Shown here one piece after another: positions 36,274 to 46,379 of a DNA stretch of 64,000 nucleotides (within the stretch, counting starts at the first letter, position 1; every line of letters begins with the position of its first letter). Below the pieces are notes generated by a model, which did no database searches, was not told the origin of the DNA, and saw nothing but the letters and a program-made list of their open reading frames with translations. This stretch comes from Neoechinorhynchus agilis (taxonomy: Eukaryota > Acanthocephala), in contig CM121341.1 in NCBI GenBank assembly GCA_051530055.1, forward strand, positions 7,564,001 to 7,628,000. The letters run 5' to 3'. Both the position numbers and the translations under genes were made by a program.

Positions 36274-36599
36274 TTGGAATGAAATGGATGAACAGTTCGT
36301 TCCCAGTTTCTCTATACGATGAGTTTTTCCTCCTCGAGATTTACATGCGAATTTTCGAGGCCTCAACCTCATTATCAAGCATCTAAAATCACATGTCGAA
36401 GGAGAGTTCATTTGATCCCTGGACGTTGGACCATCAATTTCCGAGGTGACGCTTCACCCCATGCGCTACTGATCCACGGAGGTTATTTGCCGGAAAAACA
36501 ACAACGAAGTTGTTCTTGTTCTTTTTCATTGTCCTCTCCGCGTTGATGAGAAGAGTTCCATTGATCAGTCTTCTTTGGAGCCCGTTCGCCACCATTTTC

Positions 36600-36880
36600 A
36601 CCTTCGTCCCTCTGGAAGTCGATTTGCACGGCTTGGTTGAAAATCGCCGAAGACACGTCACTCCCTTTGGAGTTCGTATTTATGATCTCTTTCCCAAATA
36701 CCCTGCTTCGTTTGTCCAATGTCCTTGCAGGCGGCAGAGTAGACCACGCAATCATTTTCCTTGAGTTGCTCCGAATTCGACTTGAAAACGCTGTTCAAAT
36801 TCACTCCCGCCGAGTAGTACGGCATGAGATTCACCGAACTCGATTTCTTCGCAATGTGAGAGAGGAGGTTTCTCATTTTT
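36600..36880 (-). mobile_element. Penelope-like element remnant (GIY-YIG region)
   Basis: Minus-strand frames read LMPYYSAGVNLNSVFKSNS, then CVVYSAACKDIGQTKQGIW, then SAIFNQAVQIDF. The order (PYY-GV, VVY--AC---IGQT, SAI------IDF) is that of the link between PLE reverse transcriptase and its GIY-YIG endonuclease. The copy is decayed and from a different lineage than the one at 43390. Confidence 0.7.
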
Positions 36881-37534
36881 GAAGAATTGTAATGAACTCA
36901 AATGAATCTCGCTTTCTCGCTCGACTTTTCCCTTCTGCATGGACCAGTGCCTTCTTCCGTATTTTTCAAGCATTTCAAATCGCTGCTAATCCACACACTT
37001 TCTTAAGCTTCTTCCTAATCCTCACGCGGTAACTGATTTCGCACGAGATAGTCCGTCCAAGGCTTCATGGGTCGTCTTCGCCTCATCCACTTGTTCCCGT
37101 TGGTTAGGATCTCGAAAAATTACTGAAATCAATTATTTAGTGTTGATATGGAAGCGAAAACTATTTCGCAAATGGGATTTGAGTGTCGCAAATTACGCCG
37201 GTCAGCCTCTTCGGTTTCAAGCAACCGCTTTGAATTCCAGCCTTTACGTCTGCACTCATATCGCTCGCAGAATTAACTATGGACCCAAATAGCGGAAGTT
37301 GTTTTGACGATTTAGGGCTCTTCGCTGCAGACTGACATCATCGGGCCCCACATAAACTGTCTTTTCCCATCAAATCATTGGGCCACATTATCTTCGAGCG
37401 ACTCTCTCCATTTCTCGAGATCCTCGTTCGTCCACGAACATTATGTTTCAATTGAGTCCTCTGCTCACGCTACTGATTATCTCGTTCAGTACAAGTACAA
37501 ACAATTAACGACTAAGAGAAGTGCAAACCAACAT

Positions 37535-37990
37535 TTACTTGGAAAGACTCAGTTTCCCCAACAAGCGTTCGGATGTTTCCCTCCTATCATTTATCGCCTG
37601 AACATACTGTTCAGGACACAGCTTTCTCCTCAAACACGACCAAACCAATCGCCTCGGTACCGTGTCGAACGCTTTTTCGAGATCCACAAAAACGCAATGG
37701 AGCTTCTTTTGCTTATCGTGGCATTTCTCGAATAGCTGTTGCATTGCGAGAATAGCCCAGCTCCTCCGGGCATTCTGGTCGTCCCGAATGGTTGTCTCGC
37801 TTCTTATCCGCTTATCGATGTTCCTTTCGAACACTTTCAGTGTGTGGCATATTAGTTCGATCGCTCGATAATTGGTACATGACTGAATATCGGCTTTCTG
37901 CTTCAAAATCAGAATGCTTCGTCTCCACTCGTCCGGTATTCGGCCCGTCCGTATGATTTGTCGAATGAGCTTCGCCAAGTGGGCGTTCAT
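37535..37990 (-). mobile_element. LINE reverse-transcriptase fragment (RTE-like)
   Basis: Open minus-strand frame of about 150 codons: LIRQIIRTGRIPDEWRRSIL, then CTNYRAIELICHTLKVFERN, then HCVFVDLEKAFDTVPRRLVW. These match the fingers and motif A (FVDLEKAFD) of RTE-type non-LTR RTs. The usual FGFMPGRST segment between them is missing, apparently by internal deletion (RDDQNARRSWAIL instead). The YADD half is absent. No coding gene is recognised between here and 38695. Confidence 0.85.
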
Positions 37991-37999
37991 CTTGGAATA

Positions 38000-38694
38000 A
38001 CGATAACTGTCTACCGACAGTCACCAGCTAACACGCCAACAGATCTTCCCATCAAGGATTTATTGGAACGCAGATCTTGCAATGTTTGGTCAAGAGCTTC
38101 TAGAGCTTTTTTATGAGATTTCCCCGTTAGTGTTGTGAATCATGGGCGTAGCGTAAAGTTTTAAGACCCGATACCCAAGGCCGCTCACCGCATAGATGAT
38201 CGGCCTTCACATCAGCAATGACCAGTTGTTAATGTGACGGGAACTTTGGGCACTTTAAGGGTGTTGATCATAGAGGGAATTGAAAAACTGCCGGATGATG
38301 TGACTTTAAGAACAACGGAGAAGAGTTTGCAAAGAGTCTTCTAAGGAAGGAAGATGTTTTTCCAGGAGTCGAAACGGTAAGCATTCATGAGGACATCATT
38401 CTTCAACGAAGAGTTTTTCACTGGAATGAACGGTCTGATAAAAGAACCTGCGTCTCAAGACCTTAATTTTTTTTATCTATACCAGGAAAGCTAAACCATT
38501 AAGCTCGATGATTAAGAAACGAGATGAACATGGAAGTAAAGGTGTTTAAAGAATTCCATGCACCGAATAAAGAAGAATAAAGAAACATAAATATGTTCTG
38601 ATGAGAGGAACCGGTGCCAGTTCTGCCATACTCAACCATTTTACCCAACAAGGCCACTTACTGAACATCGACGACGACGCCGCCATTTTGGCTC
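38000..38694. other. Repeat-rich intergenic, nothing further recognised
   Basis: Lies between the RTE fragment and duplicated segment 1. I see no domain-bearing frame. The sequence may be upstream LINE material too decayed to read. Confidence 0.4.
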
Positions 38695-39470
38695 GAAGTT
38701 AGTTCGGATTGGATTTTGGTCAGGTTGAAACAATAGAAGGAAGTGAGGTAGAATTCAAGCTTAACTTAAGAGGAGAGTGAATATCCATCTTTTTAGGTGT
38801 GTATTTTGGACCTTGATGAAGGCATACAAATTTGCTGAAATATCGGATTCTATAAATTACTTCAAATTTTCCGCCATATAAAAACATGAATAATGCAATC
38901 CTCAAACATTTCAAAAAAGGTAAATCATTTTGAATTTTTTTACTAATTTTTCGATTATTTATATATACTGAAGTTCCAAAAATGCTTCTAATCGTTATTG
39001 GTACTTCGAAATAAAGGGTTTTTTTCGTTAGAGGGAAACATTTTAGGCCCGTGTAAAGAGATTAAAGAATGATTCTTTAATCAATAATTAGGTAAGCTCC
39101 GTAGACTTTAATTTTATTGTGGGTTTGTGGAGTTTTGATTTATTTACAAGTTCTGAAAGTTTTGCATTCCTGTGATAAATTGTCAAGAGCATCACCATTA
39201 AGACTCTTTATTGGTGAATAAAGTGAAAATAAGTTTTTTTCAATATAGGAACCGATCATGTTAATGTGTCAAGAAGATGTATAATTATGACTTACAAAAA
39301 TCATTTGTCAATCATGGAATAATGGATGTAGAAAATGGTAATATCGCTTTTAATTCAGAATGGACTTAATACTCCCATTAATTTTTCGTTAAAATTAAAG
39401 CACACAATTATCGGATTTAGCATTCGGATATTAATTCGAATAAGGAATTTTAGAAAAATTCGTTGCCAAA
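38695..39470. repeat. Duplicated segment, copy 1 (partner 44353-45290)
   Basis: About 775 bp starting AAGTTAGTTCGGATTGGATT matches 44353-45290 almost base for base up to ATTCGGATA, and then at lower identity for about 45 bp. Copy 2 carries a 150-bp insertion absent here. It contains CTTGATGAAGGC, a loop, then GCTGAAATATCGG at 38817-38856, resembling the PLE terminal motif. No coding function is recognised. Confidence 0.92.
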
Positions 39471-39514
39471 ACGTAATCTCCGCAAAGTCTTAAAACACAC
39501 CCACATATTATATT

Positions 39515-39790
39515 TCATGTTTTTAAAGGATTTCCATTGACACCGATCAACATCATATCTATCTTATGCACTTCGAATGAGCCATATTGATCGGAATTAA
39601 ATACTTGTACTTCCCAATAACCTCTCGGATCTTCGAACCAATTGAGCACCGACGTAAACTGCCAATTCTTAAATCCTTTACGTCTATCAGTGTCAAAAGG
39701 CCGAATATCCAACATTTCCACACTGTTATTGGTAGGAGACACAAGCACAATTCTCAGTTTAGACTGATCCGTTTTTCGTGTCCTCTGCAC
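39515..39790 (-). pseudogene. Orphan proprotein-convertase P-domain exon
   Basis: The open minus-strand frame reads KLRIVLVSPTNNSVEMLDIR, FKNWQFTSVLNWFEDPRGYW and VHKIDMMLIGVNG. This is the P (homo B) domain of subtilisin-like proprotein convertases: the L-I-L-SP-G/N-S strand, the W-F-----W-E-P-G-W core and the closing L-L-G strand. No catalytic-domain exon is recognisable in the next kilobases, and PLE debris starts at 40038, so this is a stray exon of a furin/PC-like gene, a pseudogene piece or a misassembled fragment. The frame is intact, so a real last exon of a gene with long introns cannot be excluded. Confidence 0.72.
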
Positions 39791-40037
39791 TGTTCGTTAA
39801 TGCAGTTCTCCAAAAATCTGATATCTGTCGCATCCATAGTCCTTATCAACCATTCCCGGCACCGCCTTGTCCTCGCTACCCTACACTTATTCTATATCGA
39901 GCATTTCTTATAGCGAACTTCATTATCTTTTCTCAATCTCCAGTTGTTTCTTTGAACTTTGAAATCCAATAATACCTTTCCTGACGCGAACGCAGTCCGG
40001 CACGACTCCATTTTCAAGACATTCCTGCATGAGTTTC

Positions 40038-40200
40038 AATTAGCGATGTTTAATTCAAAAAATAGATTTATCTTTAAAATTTCCGGCCTTTTCGTTAACA
40101 TTCTTCAGGTAATCTACAATTTAAAAGAAGCATTGTCAAATAGTTTATCCGGTGGGACTCGCAGACTGAGTTTATAGTCAGCTTTGTTGCTTACAAAAGT
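40038..40200 (-). mobile_element. Penelope-like element 3' remnant with terminal motif
   Basis: Minus strand: SNKADYKLSLRVPPDKLF, parallel to NKPDYTLKLRIPPDK at the end of the PLE at 43390. Next comes CTGAAGAATGTTAACG, then GGCCGGAAATTTTAAAG, then GATAAATCTATT and AACATCGCTAATT. That last part equals one arm of the inverted-repeat element at 13655-13809, linking the element to PLE ends. Confidence 0.75.
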
Positions 40201-40258
40201 ACCAGTTTACTGGATGCCCCGAACATCAATTTCCGAAGCTACGCTTCACTCTGTGCGT

Positions 40259-40768
40259 TGACAGCAAAACGAATTGATGGTTCAACGGAGTCCGATTTGA
40301 GTAAGATGGAAAAAATAAGAGATGTTATGCGTGTAAATGTTCGTGTAGAAGACCAAAGAGTATCCACATTATTGAAAACAAATATAATCACGGCATCATC
40401 CGCAAAGAAACCATTAAATAAGGTGATGCCGGTAAAGGTTGCTGAGATTGAAGGCGAAATTCTTAATAATCTCAACAATGCAAAAGAGAAGGGCTTCCTT
40501 GATCAGCCTTCTTTGGTGACCGTTCTACACCATGTTCGCTCCTTTCCAGTGTCAAGATTCTTAGGAATTATATCTTCCATTTGAGCACCAATTATCGAGA
40601 TGACCTTATTTAATGGTTTCTTTGCGGATGATGCCGTGATTATATTTGTTTTCAATCATGTGGATACTCTTTGGTCTTCTACACGAACATTTACACGCAT
40701 AGCATCTCTTATTTTTTCCATCTTGCTCACATCCGGCTCCGTCGAACCATCAATTCGTTTTGCTGTCA
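40259..40768. repeat. Large imperfect palindrome, 166-bp arms
   Basis: 40259-40424 and 40603-40768 are inverted copies of exactly equal length with a handful of mismatches, separated by a 178-bp spacer. Arm ends are TGACAGCAAAACGAATTGAT and GAAACCATTAAATAAGGT. The left arm plus spacer is open on the plus strand (about 108 codons, SDLSKMEKIRDVMRVNVRVE and so on) and looks exon-like, but I do not recognise it. No short direct repeats are evident at the outer ends. Similar flanking text (ATCAATTTCCGA--TACGCTTCAC) occurs near 36437. Confidence 0.92.
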
Positions 40769-40799
40769 TCGTCATTATTATTAGTTTGGATTCGTGAAA

Positions 40800-42480
40800 T
40801 CGGATGAACTTTATATCGAATAGAAATCGTTTTGATCCGCTTTAAATGGCTAATAGCTATTTATCTCATGACCAAATTGCTTGTATGTGCGCTTGTCTAA
40901 TTCTGGTCGATGAAGATTTAAAGATCACGGCGGTCGTATTTCTTCGGTCTTCATCAGTGAAAATGTGAATGTTGAGCCGTTTTGTTGAACTACAAGACGG
41001 TTGTTCTTAAAGTCTTTAGATATCTTTCCTCCCAAGAGTGAACGGCGGTAGTGGTAAATGGCTAAAATCGATGAAATTTATGAAAAAAAAGGCCAAGGTC
41101 AGCCATTCAACGGTTTTTTGCTTACCATTTTAGACACATTTGTGTTGATGAAAGCCTTCATTCGAAAGTGTTATCACTTCGACGTACTTACTAGATCAGG
41201 AGCTATTTTGATTTTTACACTTGCTGATTTATTCTTGAAGTCTCAGGCCGTGTTGAGTGTAGAAAATTGTGCTTTTCAACACAAATTGGAGCTGTCCCTC
41301 CTACTGGTCACCTTATTTGCTCCTTAGAGATGTTTTGCCTTTTATCTTTCAACAGTACTCTAAGAAGCCTCATTCCTTGTTGGATGGGTGGCTGATGGAA
41401 ACCTTCCTGGATATCTCTTCCATCCCCAGGTTCAGAGTTTTGTTTGACACGACTTCTTGGTAGCTTTAATCGATGCATCAGTAACGCATCTTTGTCCTGG
41501 TAGCAGTTCAATCCGTCAATGACAAGATCTGCCGCGAGTGCGCTAATTTCTTCGGTACTGCCTCCTGCGCACAATAGGCTTAAGCTCTCAATCGATTTTA
41601 ATAGAAGAATAGCTTAGTCAATTGACCGAATATCTTCCTCTGCTGGGTAAACTTGTAGATTCGCGAGATTTGAATACGCCTGCTAGGAAAAATATTCCGT
41701 TGATTTATCAAAGTGAACTCTACTTGTTTATTTCGGATTCACTGGGTTGGAGGATTTTACAAAAAATAATAAATTGCATAACATAAAATGAATCGTCCAA
41801 TTTTTTAGAGGTATAGTCGAAAAACCTATCTTTAATAGGCCAGATTTAGGAAAAAAATAGTATGATTGAGATCTACTTCGTGGTTAAAAGATTCCCTTTT
41901 TACTTTATCCTTAAGGACTAGATTTTTTCAAGTTTGAAGAGCTCTTTAACTCTGTAGAGAACAGATCGCCTTACAACATCGAATGTTTTATTGATTTCTA
42001 TTTTTGAAACAATTTTGTTTGTTCGATATATTAAATCTTGGTGTCATTTTCCTTATCTTTAATTTCTGTTTAAACGCGATCTTCTGTTTCTCTTGGACTC
42101 AGGAAATCTTGTATATTCTTTGCTCTTTTCCTGTTAAGTTAACTTGTCTCAATCTGAATGAATACAATCGTAAGAAGTCGAGGTTTGGACGCGAGTTCCC
42201 AACTATTGTTTCCGTTCAATTGTTTTTGAACTGTGTTTGTTGTAAAATCGTAATGACAATCAAACTCCGTGGTTCAATGTAGTACATTTTTGAGAACAAC
42301 ACGTTTTATTGCTCCCTCAAATAAGCAAAATCGACTTTCATTTGAAATAGTTTAACTGTTTCTCTTTTCAAGCATAAATTTCCGATTCGCATTGTCCGTA
42401 ATATGGTCATCTTAATAGCGATTGTCAAATTCAGCAACTCGCCATGCTCTAATGTCATTCACCGACGCCATTTCTCAGTT
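40800..42480. other. Long intergenic stretch, no gene identified
   Basis: AT-rich. Frames at 41058-41327 (+, ATG start, 89 codons) and 41308-41574 (-) overlap and show no known domain, exon signal or repeat membership. They could be decayed mobile DNA or unrecognised exons. Confidence 0.4.
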
Positions 42481-42491
42481 TCGTGTATAAG

Positions 42492-42722
42492 ATGGAGCAA
42501 AGTTATTCAGTCTTTAAACCTACGAATAGTTTTTATGCTCCCGATGCAGAGTTTACTTTCCGGAGTCATCCGTCATTGGGCCTTTTCACCCGCATGTGGC
42601 CTTTTCCTGAAGCCCACTTAAATTTAAAACTTTACCATTTCGCCATTCCAAATCACCATTTTCCACCAACCAAAGGCAGGTATTTTGGCCCAAGTACACA
42701 AAATATCACCCAGAGATTTTGA
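42492..42722 (+). CDS. Possible small protein of 76 residues, unidentified
   Basis: ATG-initiated frame MEQSYSVFKPTNSFYAPDAE ... ending NITQRF. It is rich in F, P and H with no signal peptide or clear membrane helix. An acceptor-like CGCCATTTCTCAG ends 12 nt upstream of the ATG, as in several confident genes here. There are no neighbours closer than the PLE at 43390. Composition is more protein-like than the surrounding frames, but there is no homology I can name, so it may be chance. Confidence 0.35.
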   Translation: MEQSYSVFKPTNSFYAPDAEFTFRSHPSLGLFTRMWPFPEAHLNLKLYHFAIPNHHFPPTKGRYFGPSTQNITQRF

Positions 42723-43318
42723 CGATCGAACTTTTGTAGGTTTTACCTCGTTTTAAACTGACGATGATGTTCACTAATCGTGAGTACACGGTCACTAGAT
42801 TTATTGCCACCAATGAATGAACTCGCTCAAGAATTCGGCTTTATTTTTTCGGGCAGCCTTCCTTTGATATTTTACTAGCGAAACACTTGGATTTATGCGC
42901 TTTGCTTCTCATAGTGGATCGATGAACTGCGTGAATAACAATTAATTCCAATGAGAAACGCTTTATAGCACAAATTTATGTATTTTTTATATTTCTAAAT
43001 CAAAAGAACGTGCAAACAATAATGCTTTCGTTTATTTTATAATTCAATTAAACAAGTTTTCCATAAGCCAATCAACCACTACTATTGGACACTTTCAATA
43101 TCGAGAGGATACATAAAGTGACAGTTTAATTCATCTAAATTGAAGATTAAGAAGTATCTACATTTACGGTCTAATTACATGAAGTATTTATGGCTCAAAA
43201 AGTTTTGTTATTTCAAGACAGTGATAACCAAACAATCATATGGAACATGTTTATATGTTCGGATGAAATATAAATGTTTGAGATATGGGAATTTGAAGTA
43301 AGAATTAATTTATTAATT
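42723..43318. other. Intergenic, nothing recognised
   Basis: Very AT-rich DNA on the 3' side of the PLE fragment. No frames or repeats of note. Confidence 0.4.
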
Positions 43319-43360
43319 GAATATTTCGATCCAAACCAGGATCTTCTTCAGCAATTCTAA
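43319..43360 (-). ncRNA. Hammerhead-ribozyme-like motif at the PLE 3' end
   Basis: Minus strand, about 30 nt after the PLE stop codon: AATTG, CTGAAGA, A, GATCC, TGGTTT, GGATC, GAAATAT, T, CAATT. This has the order stem I, CUGANGA core, stem II (GATCC/GGATC), GAAA core, a minimal stem III and stem I' (AATTG/CAATT). One extra A between the core and stem II departs from the consensus. Hammerhead motifs are an established feature of Penelope-like elements; whether this copy can cleave is unknown. Confidence 0.5.
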
Positions 43361-43389
43361 AAAAGAGAGGCAGGGAATGTCAAAAACTA

Positions 43390-44340
43390 TCACACGTTGA
43401 TCTTATCGGGTGGAATCCGAAGCTTCAATGTGTAATCTGGCTTGTTTCCATCAAAAATGGATGACGACTGGATATACACAGCTTCCATGACCACACGACT
43501 GAATCGATCGTGACTTCGTAATAACACTTGTGTGTTATCAAAATCGATATGATATCCAGTATTCACAACGTGTGAGACCACTGCAGAACTCATGTCACTC
43601 TTTCTATTTATCGATCGCTTGTGCTCCTGAATTCTCCTGTTTAGATCGTTCGTTTGTCCGGTGTAGACCTGATTACATTCACTACATGGAATCTTGTATA
43701 CTGATCCAGATTGAGGCTTGCCTTTTTGTTGGGACAAAGCAGTGTGTAAATTACGTCCCTTCCGACAATACACATCTACCAGGGGACTGCTACTTCCTGT
43801 CTGTAGTGTCCTCTGCATCTTCCTGAACAAGGATTCATCGTGGAAGGGGACCTCTAGGAAAATCTTCTCTTTCTTCGCATTAGAAACCCTTCCGTGGCTG
43901 TATCTCACTCCTTCAAGGCATCTTTGTACCAAATGTAGAGGATACCCGAGTCTGCCCGACAAGTCGAATAGGAAATTAAGCTCTTCATCTTCCTCACTAC
44001 AGTGTGTAAAAGCTCTGTGAAATAAACATCTAATCCTAGACATTTTGTATCTTTGCGGTTGCATTGAGCTCCATGGAACAAAACGATGCGGGACACCATA
44101 TTTCCTATACACGCTCGTTGTGTATGAATTCTCCCTTCGTTCAATTGATACATCGAGAAACGAAAAATATCCTCGTTCCTCAATGTTCATTGTCCACTGT
44201 ATGTGTTCGTCCTTACCATTCAGCTGATTGTGAAGCTCCCCAGGAGACAGGACAGAAGAGTCTAGCAATATGAAGGTATCGTCCACATATCTAACCCACA
44301 ATGCGATCCCAGGGATGGCCTTTAGGAAATCAGATTCCTA
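43390..44340 (-). mobile_element. Penelope-like element, 5'-truncated RT plus GIY-YIG endonuclease
   Basis: A continuous minus-strand frame of more than 300 codons. It starts inside the reverse transcriptase at IALWVRYVDDTFILLDSS (motif C, YVDD), continues through DVSIERRENSYTTSVYRK and the RT C-terminal region, and ends in a GIY-YIG endonuclease: SVYKIPCSECNQVYTGQTND, RRIQEHKRSI, then SAVVSHVVNTGYHIDF and TLKLRIPPDKINV. Roughly the first two-thirds of the RT is absent. The break at about 44340 lies 13 bp from the start of the 44353-45290 duplicated segment. It is the best-preserved mobile coding sequence in the window. Confidence 0.92.
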
Positions 44341-44352
44341 TTGCCTCATATA

Positions 44353-45290
44353 TAAGTTAGTTCGGATTGGATTTTGGTCAGGTTGAAACAATAGAAGGAA
44401 GTGAGGTAGAATTCAAGCTTAACTTAAGAGGAGAGTGAATATCCATCTTTTTAGGTGTGTATTTTGGACCTTGATGAAGGCATACAAATTTGCTGAAATA
44501 TCGGATTCTATAAATTACTTCAAATTTTCCGCCATATAAAAACATGAATAATGCAATCCTCAAACATTTCAAAAAAGGTAAATCATTTTGAATTTTTTTA
44601 CTAATTTTTCGATTATTTATATATACTGAAGTTCCAAAAATGCTTCTAATCGTTATTGGTACTTCGAAATAAAGGGTTTTTTTCGTTAGAGGGAAACATT
44701 TTAGGCCCGTGTAAAGAGATTAAAGAATGATTCGTTAATCAATAATTAGGTAAGCTCCGTAGACTTTAATTTTATTGTGGGTTTGTGGAGTTTTGATTTA
44801 TTTACAAGTTCTGAAAGTTTTGCATTCCTGTGATAAATTGTCAAGAGCATCACCATTAAGACTCTTTATTGGTGAATAAAGTGAAAATAAGTTTTTTTTC
44901 AATATAGGAACCGATCATGTTAATGTGTCAAGAAGATGTATAATTATGACTTACAAAAATCATTTGTCAATCATGGAATAATGGATGTAGAAAATGGTAA
45001 TATCGCTTTTAATTCAGAATGGACTTAATACTCCCATTAATTTTTCGTTAAAATTAAAGCACACAATTATCGGATTTAGCATTCGGATAGTGATACCAAA
45101 CTTCGGGCTTTATTTCGAAACAAAAACTTAACGATGCTAACGGTTCGCGCAGTCACGCATTCACACTGTTAGCGTATTACGCAACCGGGGTGCATATTGA
45201 TATTGTGTTTTTATTGTGATAATATATACCACACGGATATTAATTCGAATGAGGAGTTTCTTAGGCAAATTCGCTGTCATAACGTTACCA
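44353..45290. repeat. Duplicated segment, copy 2 (partner 38695-39470)
   Basis: Near-identical to copy 1, with a 150-bp insertion at 45090-45239. It sits immediately upstream of the PLE RT break, raising the possibility that the segment is a mobile unit or PLE-associated flank. Confidence 0.92.
45090..45239. mobile_element. 150-bp insertion with 6-bp target duplication
   Basis: Comparison with copy 1 shows an extra block between ATTCGGATA and TTAATTCG. The inserted block is flanked by CGGATA at 45084-45089 and 45234-45239, a 6-bp direct repeat that is single in copy 1. The insert starts GTGATACCAAAC and ends ATATATACCACA. Its termini are only weakly inverted (GTGATACC against GTGTGGTA), and no poly-A or clear tRNA boxes are seen, so its class is open. 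Confidence 0.8.
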
Positions 45291-45329
45291 ACAAAAAACG
45301 TTTAAACAATCACTACCGTCCATGAAGAA

Positions 45330-46372
45330 GAGTCGTCCCTCTCCTCTCAGTGATCGCGACCACACTCACCGCGTTTCCTCTTTGGATCGCGACCACACAA
45401 TATTTTGGCGTAGGAAGGCATCGGCTCTTGTATTTCCTGTCTTGGCCTGGAGTCTACTCGATAACTCCTTCGTAAATCTAAGTGCCGAGCTACCGAGCGC
45501 ACCAAGAGTCTCCACTCCAAAGGGTATAAAAACGTCAGATCTACTTAATGCTTTAGATTTGGTCACTTCCCGCTAGGAAAGCACCACAAACCTCCTGTTA
45601 CTTGCCGCGAACGTGTCTACACACGGGCGTCCCAGTGCCAGGGGAATACGGTGACACCATCCGGACGACGACCATCCAGCCTGCACAGGTTGCTTGGCTC
45701 TAAACTGTTTGGGACGCTCACCGTATTTATGGCCCGTGAGAAACGACCCCCTGATTTGTTGCAAACAAGACCATGTCTCCCCAGAAGATCCACGATCATT
45801 CCACACCGACAACGATGTTCGACACAAATCGGTGGAAATAATCTGAGGGACACTCCGATCCGAACTGCTTCGTGTAGGAGGAGTGTTCCCGCGGATGCAT
45901 GAGGCGTCTTTTGATTACCGCAGTGAGGGACTCCTCCGAACTGTCGCCAGCGCAAAGTACAAGTCTGGGGAAAGCAAAGAGCCGTGTCCAAGAGGACTGA
46001 ATTTTGCTCGAAGCAGTCCAGCGGAAATGTAGTGAATCTTTTAGCTATTAGATATCGTACGCCCTTTGGGATCCGTTTCAGAATGTTCCTGGGAAGAACA
46101 CGCACGAGATCAGCAGCGGAAGGAAGACTCCCGGCGTCATCGGGGAGCGTCGACGAATTTTCTCGTGTTGCCGGTTGAAGCGATCGCGAGATTTTACCAG
46201 ATCCCCCACAACGTGATTTGACGGGCCCATGAATGCGCAAAGCCCCCAATTTCGTGATTGAAAACGGGTTCAAACAAACGGCGCATACACTTATGGAGAG
46301 GCCTGGTGTCTCGGTAGCGTTGGGTGTTTCCTTGGGCGGGCAGGTTTCCATCTTCATATTGTGGTCTAGCAT
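45330..46372 (-). mobile_element. LINE C-terminal fragment with CCHC-like knuckle, copy 2
   Basis: Minus-strand frames read HRCRCGMIVDLLGRHGLVCN, LEPSNLCRLDGRRPDGVTVF and FIPFGVETLGALGSSAL. These match, in order, the post-RT region of the neighbouring fragment at 46380-47690. CxC...H...C with RPDG is typical of the C-terminal region of some non-LTR retrotransposons. The copy is decayed. Confidence 0.8.
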
Positions 46373-46379
46373 CTAGATT

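Noticed and set aside
36434-36973. Several overlapping open frames on both strands as host genes
   Set aside because: The minus-strand text is split PLE GIY-YIG sequence; the plus-strand frames are its shadows.
45090-45233. Insertion as a tRNA-derived SINE
   Set aside because: CGGTTCGCGCAGTC only loosely resembles a B box, no A box at proper distance and no A-rich tail.
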